The notes under the pieces: model-generated | What the model saw: the letters and a program-made list of their open reading frames with translations, nothing else | The model's database searches: none | What the model was told of the DNA's origin: nothing | In this document: in pieces, positions 5,568 to 10,784 of the stretch | Layout of the letters: each line of letters starts with the position of its first letter | Numbering within the stretch: position 1 is the stretch's first letter | Position numbers and translations under genes: made by a program | Assembly (NCBI GenBank): GCA_016866645.1 | Contig: VGLX01000019.1 | Location: 1 to 10,784, forward strand | DNA: 10,784 nucleotides | From: Candidatus Woesearchaeota archaeon | GTDB lineage: Archaea > Nanobdellota > Nanobdellia > SCGC-AAA011-G17 > VGLX01 | Reading direction: 5' to 3'

Positions 5568-6539
5568 ATGAACGGCAGACTGATATACTCATGGATGATA
5601 AGCACCCCTAAAGAGTTCAAAAGGGCTAAAGAATATGAGCCTAAACTAGTCAAAAGCGCTCCAAGCTATCTAGAGATAATACCTAAGGTCAAAGTGCTAG
5701 ACCAGAAGTCCATGAAGGTCAAGAACAACGATGTGAAGCTTACTATCAAGTCATATTTCCCTGAGAGCATAGTCCTAGAAGCCCAAGTAGAGCTTAAAGA
5801 CATACTGTCCAAAGACGTCTTCGAGCTGAAAGACGGGCTTTTTGAGACCTGCAAGAAGATAGCCGAGCCTTACAAGCCAGGAGGAATAATTGAGGAGTAC
5901 TCGATATTCTGCGTGAAAGACTACTCCAACGTGGATGAGGCGATTAATAAGAACCGCTCAGCGATAGCCTCGACTTTGAAAGACGAGCCCATTGTCTTAG
6001 ACGAGGATGAGATCAAGAACACTTTGTCAGTTAACATGAGCTATGGTAAGAACGATATGATCATCATAGACTGGGACGGCGCGATAATATTCGACCAAGC
6101 AGGGGAGTTTGATGAAGAGATAGATATCATAGAGATAGTGAACATACAGCTGTTAGGACTTAGGCTGTTAGACAAGACTTTAGGCATTGAGCTTGAAAGG
6201 CTTAAAGACCTCGGATTAGAGAATAAAAGCCTGCTGAAGTTTAAGAAACTAAGGGCAGTCTTCAAAGACGTTGTTAAGATCCGGAGCGAGAGCATGCTGG
6301 ACCTTGAAGAGATCGAAGACAGAATCAAGCTGTACGGTGACTGGTACTCTGGAAAACTTTACGACTTGGTTTCGAAGAAGCTTTACATAGACCGTTGGAG
6401 CCAAAGCGTCAACAAGAAGCTTGATGTCATGCAGCAGCTTTATGACATAGTCAACAAGACGATATACGACCTTTACTTGATAATACTTGAAGCGACCATA
6501 GTTGTGCTAATAATCATAGAATTATTCGTGTTTTTGTAA
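5568..6539 (+). CDS. RMD1/DUF155 family protein with C-terminal membrane anchor
   Basis: A 323-residue protein of the RMD1/YagE (DUF155) family, known from yeast Rmd1/Rmd8 and Sif2, human RMND1 (mitochondrial translation) and uncharacterised prokaryotic members. Family hallmarks are IIIDWDGAIIFD (165-176), followed by an acidic segment and the helical stretch EIVNIQLLGLRLLDKTL (189-205). Further on come DRIKLYGDWYSGKLYDLVSKKL (251-272), WSQSVNKKLDVMQQLYDIV (277-295) and a very hydrophobic tail (about 301-323, ILEATIVVLIIIELFVFL), a single membrane-spanning segment. The N-terminus is poorly conserved and lacks a signal peptide, so the bulk is probably cytosolic and tail-anchored. Biochemical role unknown. 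The gene converges on the methylthiotransferase and overlaps its 3' end by 18 bp. The start is supported by promoter spacing. Confidence 0.87.
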   Translation: MNGRLIYSWMISTPKEFKRAKEYEPKLVKSAPSYLEIIPKVKVLDQKSMKVKNNDVKLTIKSYFPESIVLEAQVELKDILSKDVFELKDGLFETCKKIAEPYKPGGIIEEYSIFCVKDYSNVDEAINKNRSAIASTLKDEPIVLDEDEIKNTLSVNMSYGKNDMIIIDWDGAIIFDQAGEFDEEIDIIEIVNIQLLGLRLLDKTLGIELERLKDLGLENKSLLKFKKLRAVFKDVVKIRSESMLDLEEIEDRIKLYGDWYSGKLYDLVSKKLYIDRWSQSVNKKLDVMQQLYDIVNKTIYDLYLIILEATIVVLIIIELFVFL

Positions 6540-7592
6540 AGACCTGAAAAGCTTATGAAGGATTACGCTTCTTCTTTTTATCTCTTGGCTTGGCAGCTGT
6601 TTCATGTTAGCCGCTAAAGTCCCAGGCCTCATGCCGAATTTAGAGATGTTAAGCACTTCAGGCTTGATTTTCTTTACTAAATCAAGTGTTTTCTTAAAAT
6701 CATCTCCTGTCTCTGTAGGGAACCCTACGATTATGTCGGTCGCTATGCAGATTTCAGGTACATCTTTTCTGAATTTCTTAACGACTTTTTCGAAGTCTTG
6801 TACAGAGTATTTACGCTCCATCTCTTGTAACACTTTATCAGAGCCTGACTGTACAGGTATGTGCAAGAACTTCTTCATCTTAGGACTCTTGTAGATGTCA
6901 ACTAGCTCGCCTAAGTATTCTAAAGCATAATTAGGGTTAGTCATTCCAAGCCTTACTTCAAAGCCCCCTTCTACTGCTAGGACGCTCTTAAGCAAGTGTG
7001 GCAGTTTTTGTCCAAAGTCTTTTCCCCAGCAGCCGGTGTCTTGTGCTGTAAGCCTTATTTTTACGCATCCTTCTTTCACTGCTTTATCAACCTGTTTTAG
7101 GATGTCTTCTTTCTTGTAAGACTTCAAGTCACCCCTGGCTTTCTTGACAGAGCAGTAAGCGCACGGACTCCCTAAGCATCCTTGGGCTATAGGTATTATC
7201 GCGACCTCTTTCCTAATCCTGACTACCGGAAGGCTTATCCTATCCTCTTTCTCATCCGACAATAAGCTTTTATTCTGTTTGATGAGCTGGGCTATCTTTG
7301 TTATCGAGTTAGTGTCAAATACTAGGTCAACGTTAGGGCAGTAAATCTTCACGTTAAGCATTTTGGGCAGGCATCCGCCAACAACTACCCTCTTGTTTTT
7401 AGGAACTTTCTTGATGTATTCTAACACCTTGTTCTGCGTAGGTAGCTTGACTCCACAAGAGTTAACAATCACGACATCAGATTCTTTTAAGCTGCTGACT
7501 AGCTTGAAACCTTCTTTGTCTAATAACCCTGCTATGACCTCGCTGTCAGCCCTGTTCAGTTCGCAGCCGAATGTTTTGATGAAAACTTTCAT
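6522..7592 (-). CDS. tRNA methylthiotransferase, e-MtaB/CDKAL1-like, without TRAM domain
   Basis: A radical-SAM methylthiotransferase. The archaeal/eukaryotic branch converts N6-threonylcarbamoyl-A37 of tRNA to its 2-methylthio form. The N-terminal MTTase domain has the three cluster cysteines: TFGCELNRADSE (C10), VNSCGV (C46) and GGCLP (C74). The radical-SAM motif is GCLGSPCAYC (C139, C144, C147), that is CX4CX2C rather than the usual CX3CX2C. KKARG, LTAQDTGCWG, LHIPVQSGSDKVLQEMERKY, ATDIIVGFPTETGDDF and FGMRPGTLA follow the family order. At 356 residues it stops after the helix LHKLFRSLQKHE, just where the tRNA-binding TRAM domain (about 60 residues) normally begins. The TRAM-like part is therefore missing or encoded elsewhere. 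A TATA-like box lies at -29, overlapping the stop of the upstream gene, and no clear ribosome-binding site is seen. The 3' end overlaps the convergent DUF155 gene. Confidence 0.9.
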   Translation of the reverse strand: MKVFIKTFGCELNRADSEVIAGLLDKEGFKLVSSLKESDVVIVNSCGVKLPTQNKVLEYIKKVPKNKRVVVGGCLPKMLNVKIYCPNVDLVFDTNSITKIAQLIKQNKSLLSDEKEDRISLPVVRIRKEVAIIPIAQGCLGSPCAYCSVKKARGDLKSYKKEDILKQVDKAVKEGCVKIRLTAQDTGCWGKDFGQKLPHLLKSVLAVEGGFEVRLGMTNPNYALEYLGELVDIYKSPKMKKFLHIPVQSGSDKVLQEMERKYSVQDFEKVVKKFRKDVPEICIATDIIVGFPTETGDDFKKTLDLVKKIKPEVLNISKFGMRPGTLAANMKQLPSQEIKRRSVILHKLFRSLQKHE

Positions 7593-7616
7593 GAGGACAG
7601 AAATGAGAATTAAGAG

Positions 7617-7630
7617 TTTTTAAGACTTTC
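7617..7630 (-). promoter_or_regulatory. Promoter of the methylthiotransferase gene, overlapping an upstream stop codon
   Basis: On the minus strand this reads GAAAGTCTTAAAAA, with the TATA-like part centred 29 bp before ATG 7592. It shares ten identical bases, at the same spacing, with the kinase-gene promoter. The TAA inside it is the stop codon of the preceding 142-residue gene (Lys-Ser-stop), so coding and promoter sequence overlap. Confidence 0.42.
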
Positions 7631-8048
7631 CGATTTCTTTCTTCACAATCCTCAAGTAATTGTCAAACTCTTGCTCAGGGATTTTAACCTTGCCATGAAA
7701 ACCGTCTAGGTCGCCGAAGAAAGTGTTCTCTGCTGATCCTGCCTCAGCCAGGTCTATTAGGTAAAACCCGTTTTCCATATCTTTATACTCTACGTACAAG
7801 CCTCGGTTCTTAAGATAAGGCTTGTGTGACTCGTAGGTTATCGCTCCTACGTGTATGTCCTTTCCATCAATGTTTGTGTAGTAGTCTCCGTGGTATTTCT
7901 GCAGCACTAGCTCGTAGACCCTTTCCCTTAGGGATGTTCTCCTGTCTTTTTGGACGTTAAAAAACATGCTCATACCTGAGAATGCTAAAGCCCCGCTGAC
8001 TAGTATTCCTAGTCCTGCATTTATGAGTTTACTTTTAATGCCCGGCAT
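7620..8048 (-). CDS. Small hypothetical protein with N-terminal membrane anchor
   Basis: Not recognised. The 142 residues start with a short basic segment (MPGIKSK), followed by a hydrophobic stretch LINAGLGILVSGALAFSGMS (about 8-27). This would be an uncleaved signal-anchor or a weak signal peptide. The remaining ~110 residues look like a soluble alpha/beta domain. It is rich in Tyr, Asp and Gly (e.g. KYHGDYYTNIDGKDIHVGAITYES and a GDLDGFHG turn), has no cysteine and no catalytic motif that I can name. Placement outside the cytoplasmic face is inferred from the basic N-terminus. It starts 14 bp after the aminotransferase stop and lies 27 bp before the methylthiotransferase start on the same strand, so co-transcription with the aminotransferase is plausible. 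No Shine-Dalgarno is visible; ATG 8048 is chosen because it keeps the basic-hydrophobic start. Confidence 0.65.
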   Translation of the reverse strand: MPGIKSKLINAGLGILVSGALAFSGMSMFFNVQKDRRTSLRERVYELVLQKYHGDYYTNIDGKDIHVGAITYESHKPYLKNRGLYVEYKDMENGFYLIDLAEAGSAENTFFGDLDGFHGKVKIPEQEFDNYLRIVKKEIGKS

Positions 8049-8062
8049 TTTTGGTTAAAAGC

Positions 8063-9595
8063 TTATAGTTCTTTCAAGACTTCGCCTATAGCTTTGACAG
8101 CACAGTCTATCTCTTGTTTTTTTATGTCCAGCGGAGGTATCCATCTTATGCCTTTAGTGCCTACTGTTAATGGGATGATCCCTCTCTCAACAAGCCCTAA
8201 GTAAGCCTTGTTCCTTATCTCTGGAGTCTCGAAGTCTGTAACTAACAACAGCCCTAGGCCGTCTACTCTTGTGATTTTCCCGTTGTTGACTCTTTTGACT
8301 TCTTTCTTGAAATAGTTGCCCATCTTTACAGCGTTCTTCATCAAGGCGCCGTTATTTTCGGTTATTGCGTCTATTTTGGCGTAGCCTACTGCTATGTCTG
8401 CTAGTCTTCCGTAGCCTGTCGTGGTTGAGGCTCTTCCTGATTCTGCGTAGTTCATATCTTCTTCTATCAATACTGCAGAAACGTGTAGTCCTTTGGCCAT
8501 GGAGATTACAACGTTTTGGGCTTTGTCTACGAAGTTGCTTAGTGCGAAGAACTTTCCGGTCCTCCCCATGCCTGCCTGGATTTCGTCGTCTATGTACACT
8601 ATGTCATGTTTCTGGCAGAAGTTCACCATTTGCTGTATGTAGCTTTTCTTAGGAACCTTGTATCCGCCTTCTCCCTGTATAGGCTCTAGGCAGATGAATG
8701 CTAAAAGCTCTGATGGAATTTTGCCTTGGGCTAGAACTTTTTCTAAGCCGCCTTCTTTCAGTAATCTGTCAAGGCTGACATCTGTATCGACTAGGTCGTT
8801 GATGTTGAACTTTCCTTTCACGTCTGTTGAGATATAAGGTATATGCTTTATTCCAGGTATTTTAGGGAAGTATGCGTATTGCGTCTTTTTGCTGTTTGTC
8901 ATGTTTAACGCGTAGCCTGTCCTTCCGTGGAAGCATTTTTCTGCTGCGATTCCGAATAACGGGTAGCCTAGCTTTTTTTCGAGCATAGTCCAATTATTTT
9001 CTGCTTCACTGCCCCATTTTTTGAAAAGCTTCCTTTTTTTCCAGTCATAAGCGATTTTCATGCAGTTCTCTACTGCTTCAGCGCCTGTGCTCCAGCCGCC
9101 GACCCGGTTTATCTTTGTGAATCCGCTTTTTTTTGCGAGCTCAACCAGTTTTTCGTTCAGGTCTATCGCGTCAGGCAATACATCAGTTACTATGGGGAAG
9201 TCTGTTCCTCCGCCTATGAAGGATACTACTCCGCATTCAGCGATTTTTTTCTGCATCTCGACAATTTTCGGGTGGTTGTATCCTATGACGTTGACCCCTA
9301 TGTGAGAATTGAAGTCCATCAGCCTGTTGCCTGCGTAGTCATGATACGTGGTGCCTATGCATGGCTTTGTCGGGTCGCAGGTTAGTGCGTACTCATCGTT
9401 GTGAACTAGTACGAAAGTTTTTTTGATATCATGCTTTTGGAAACGGTCTATCAATTCCTTGTTCTTAGGATGATATATCCCTGTTTTCTTGGCATAGTCT
9501 GATTTTCCGCCTTCTGGAACGTCTATAAGTTTTGGGAAGAATTCTGTGTCACGATTTATTGCTAAGCTTTGGGACTCGCATTTTTTGCAGTTCAT
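8063..9595 (-). CDS. Class III (fold type I) PLP-dependent aminotransferase
   Basis: Transfers an amino group between an amine/omega-amino acid and a 2-oxo acid using PLP; cytosolic. Motifs along the 510 residues are DYAGNRLMDFNSHIGVNVIGYNHP (86-109), the phosphate-binding STGAEAVENCMKIA (169-182), CFHGRTGYALNMTN (221-234), LEPIQGEGG (303-311) and IDDEIQAGMGRTGKFF (335-350, with the PLP-pyridine Asp). The PLP lysine is K368 in ISMAKGLHVSAVL. The short loop after Lys, lacking the common GGGxPLGA, and the YxxxxTNSKKTxYAYFPKI region resemble lysine 6-aminotransferase more than GABA or ornithine transaminases. Substrate specificity cannot be fixed by eye. An unusual ~60-residue N-terminal extension begins MNCKKCES (one CxxC). 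GGAGGT lies 8 nt before ATG 9595, a strong Shine-Dalgarno. Likely first gene of the minus-strand block. Confidence 0.9.
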   Translation of the reverse strand: MNCKKCESQSLAINRDTEFFPKLIDVPEGGKSDYAKKTGIYHPKNKELIDRFQKHDIKKTFVLVHNDEYALTCDPTKPCIGTTYHDYAGNRLMDFNSHIGVNVIGYNHPKIVEMQKKIAECGVVSFIGGGTDFPIVTDVLPDAIDLNEKLVELAKKSGFTKINRVGGWSTGAEAVENCMKIAYDWKKRKLFKKWGSEAENNWTMLEKKLGYPLFGIAAEKCFHGRTGYALNMTNSKKTQYAYFPKIPGIKHIPYISTDVKGKFNINDLVDTDVSLDRLLKEGGLEKVLAQGKIPSELLAFICLEPIQGEGGYKVPKKSYIQQMVNFCQKHDIVYIDDEIQAGMGRTGKFFALSNFVDKAQNVVISMAKGLHVSAVLIEEDMNYAESGRASTTTGYGRLADIAVGYAKIDAITENNGALMKNAVKMGNYFKKEVKRVNNGKITRVDGLGLLLVTDFETPEIRNKAYLGLVERGIIPLTVGTKGIRWIPPLDIKKQEIDCAVKAIGEVLKEL

Positions 9596-9614
9596 TTTTA
9601 GTACCTCCGATTTG

Positions 9615-9632
9615 GTCGAATAATTTTTCGAC
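9615..9632. promoter_or_regulatory. Inverted repeat in the aminotransferase leader
   Basis: GTCGAA (9615-9620) and TTCGAC (9627-9632) form a perfect 6-bp inverted repeat with a 6-nt AT spacer. It sits between the putative TATA box (9654-9663) and the Shine-Dalgarno, near the expected transcription start at about 9630. It could be a repressor site or an mRNA hairpin; no factor can be named. Confidence 0.35.
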
Positions 9633-9653
9633 GGTTTAAAGGAGTTTCTAGGG

Positions 9654-9663
9654 ATTTATAAAA
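9654..9663 (-). promoter_or_regulatory. TATA box of the aminotransferase gene
   Basis: On the minus strand this is TTTTATAAAT, about 60 bp before ATG 9595. That would give a leader of roughly 35 nt, consistent with the clear GGAGGT Shine-Dalgarno at 9603-9608. Unlike most neighbours, this gene would not be leaderless. Confidence 0.45.
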
Positions 9664-9670
9664 CTTACGA

Positions 9671-9681
9671 GTTATTATAAC
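9671..9681. promoter_or_regulatory. Palindrome between the divergent promoters
   Basis: GTTATTATAAC is a perfect palindrome around a central T, placed between the aminotransferase TATA box and the promoter of the gene at 9762. A half-site-like GTTAT recurs at 9696-9700. It may be an operator shared by the two genes, but AT-rich palindromes of this size arise easily by chance. Confidence 0.22.
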
Positions 9682-9721
9682 ATTAGTAAAAAGGTGTTAT
9701 TCTTATGCGAATTATTCTGAC

Positions 9722-9737
9722 GAAAAACTTTATATAT
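9722..9737 (+). promoter_or_regulatory. Promoter of the cyclic-DPG-synthetase-like gene
   Basis: GAAAAA (BRE-like) is followed by CTTTATATAT, the best archaeal TATA box in the window. Its centre is about 29-30 bp before ATG 9762, and there is no Shine-Dalgarno before the ATG, so a leaderless transcript is expected. Confidence 0.6.
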
Positions 9738-9761
9738 TGAAGTTCATAATTCTAAAACACC

Positions 9762-10784
9762 ATGAAAAAGAAAGTATTGATAATGGGTGCTGCAGGCCGG
9801 GATTTCCACAACTTTAACGTTTATTTTCGTGATAATGAAGATTTTGAGGTTGTAGCTTTTACCGCTACCCAGATACCTCGTATAGAGGGCAGGACTTACC
9901 CCGCGGTTCTTGCGGGCAAGCTTTATCCTAAAGGCATACCAATCTACCCTGAGACTAAGCTTTTAAACCTTATAAAGAAGCATAAGCCTGACGCAGTAAT
10001 ATTCGCTTACTCTGACGTTTCTCACGAGTACATAATGCATAAAGCATCAGAAGTTGTTGCTGCTGGCTCTTCTTTCAGCCTGTTAGGCTGTGATAAGACC
10101 ATGCTGAAAAGCACTAAACCAGTTATTTCTGTCTGTGCTGTAAGGACTGGCTGCGGCAAAAGCCAAACCACCAGGAAGATAGGCAGGATTCTGAAAGCTA
10201 AAGGAAGAAAAGTGGCTATTATCAGGCACCCGATGCCTTACGGGAACTTAGCTGAGCAGGCCTGCCAAAGGTTCGCAACTTATGAGGACATGATAAAAGC
10301 CAAATGCACGATAGAAGAGATGGAAGAGTACGAGCCGCACATAAAAGAAGGCCTGTTAGTATTCGCAGGCGTGGACTACGAGAAGATACTGCGAGCTGCT
10401 GAGAAGGAAGCGGACATCATACTCTGGGACGGCGGAAATAATGACACTTCATTCTACAAGCCAGACTTAGAAATCGTAGTAGTAGACCCACACCGTGCAG
10501 GACACGAACTGTTGTATTACCCGGGCGAGGTTAACTTCAGAAGAGCCCAAGTCATAATCATCAACAAGATGGACACTGCCAAGAAAGAAGACGTAGAAAA
10601 GATAATGGACAACATCAAGAAGTATAATCCTCAAGCCCAGATAATCAAAGGAGACTCCGCAGTGAAGATAGAGCCTACTGATCTGAAACCAAAGAAGCTG
10701 CTAGTAATCGAGGATGGCCCTACCCTTACTCACGGTGGCATGAGTTTCGGAGCAGGAAAAGTCGCAGCTAACAAGTATTACCCT
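9762..10784 (+). CDS. Cyclic 2,3-diphosphoglycerate synthetase-like P-loop protein (3' truncated by window)
   Basis: The frame is open from ATG 9762 to the window end (341 codons, no stop). The family (COG2403, typified by the methanogen cyclic 2,3-diphosphoglycerate synthetase) is about 440-460 residues, so roughly 100 are missing. Visible landmarks are MGAAGRDFHNFN (8-19), VVAFTATQIPRIEGRTYPA (30-48), FAYSDVSHEYIMHKAS (81-96) and a P-loop-like VCAVRTGCGKSQTTRKI (124-140). Beyond it lie RHPMPYGNLAEQ, QRFATYEDM, ILWDGGNNDTSFYKPD (220-235), VDPHRAGHELLYYPGE, a GTPase-like INKMD (267-271) and EDGPTLTHGGMSFGAG (317-332). Cyclic 2,3-DPG is a thermoprotectant in some methanogens, but homologues are spread through organisms not known to make it, so the real reaction here is uncertain. 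The start has an excellent TATA box at -29. It is divergent from the aminotransferase gene. Confidence 0.87.
   Translation, partial: MKKKVLIMGAAGRDFHNFNVYFRDNEDFEVVAFTATQIPRIEGRTYPAVLAGKLYPKGIPIYPETKLLNLIKKHKPDAVIFAYSDVSHEYIMHKASEVVAAGSSFSLLGCDKTMLKSTKPVISVCAVRTGCGKSQTTRKIGRILKAKGRKVAIIRHPMPYGNLAEQACQRFATYEDMIKAKCTIEEMEEYEPHIKEGLLVFAGVDYEKILRAAEKEADIILWDGGNNDTSFYKPDLEIVVVDPHRAGHELLYYPGEVNFRRAQVIIINKMDTAKKEDVEKIMDNIKKYNPQAQIIKGDSAVKIEPTDLKPKKLLVIEDGPTLTHGGMSFGAGKVAANKYYP

Noticed and set aside
8365..8652. Plus-strand open frame of 95 codons inside the aminotransferase
   Set aside because: It is very Leu/Arg-rich, antisense to the PLP-lysine region, and has no promoter or ribosome-binding site.
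1..10784. CRISPR array, tRNA, rRNA or integrase attachment site
   Set aside because: No regularly spaced repeats, no tRNA-like T-arm (GGTTCRA in cloverleaf context) and no rRNA segments were recognised. GGTTCAC at 106-112 belongs to the IS end, not a tRNA.

Overview
The window looks archaeal. Its starts carry archaeal BRE/TATA-type promoters, several at about -29 from the start codon, which implies leaderless transcripts. It holds an archaeal/eukaryotic-type tRNA methylthiotransferase (e-MtaB/CDKAL1 group) and a homologue of cyclic 2,3-diphosphoglycerate synthetase. Small compact genes, short gaps and truncated or split enzymes would fit a DPANN-type lineage (Woesearchaeota/Pacearchaeota-like), but that placement is inference; no rRNA or other marker is present.

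Layout. 1-112: right end of an IS200/IS605-family element, with the last codons of tnpB and a structured 3' end resembling an omega/reRNA scaffold. It abuts, and has replaced, the last codon(s) of ridA (minus strand, 93-482). 483-622: divergent promoters. 623-4840: plus-strand, probably co-transcribed block of a pyruvate phosphate dikinase (PPDK)-like protein, a 374-residue partner overlapping it by ATGA, and an extended low-molecular-weight tyrosine phosphatase. 4898-5494: a minimal protein-kinase-fold gene with its own promoter. 5568-6539: an RMD1/DUF155 membrane-anchored protein. This converges on, and overlaps by 18 bp, the minus-strand methylthiotransferase (6522-7592). That gene follows a small membrane-anchored hypothetical (7620-8048) and a class III PLP aminotransferase (8063-9595), all on the minus strand. 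9596-9761 is a second divergent promoter region. 9762 to the end is a cyclic-2,3-DPG-synthetase-like gene, cut by the window edge.

How the genes may work together. The most unusual part is 623-5494. A PPDK-like protein keeps a complete-looking ATP-grasp domain and the phospho-His domain but has lost most PEP/pyruvate-barrel catalytic motifs. Beside it lies a protein resembling the non-ATP-grasp parts of large PEP-synthase-like proteins, then a phosphatase, then a kinase. I read this as a possible phosphotransfer cassette with altered acceptor chemistry rather than ordinary PPDK; this is a hypothesis. RidA and the aminotransferase would fit PLP-enzyme/amino-acid metabolism, but they are not in one operon. 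The rest looks like ordinary archaeal housekeeping. No tRNA, rRNA or CRISPR array was recognised.
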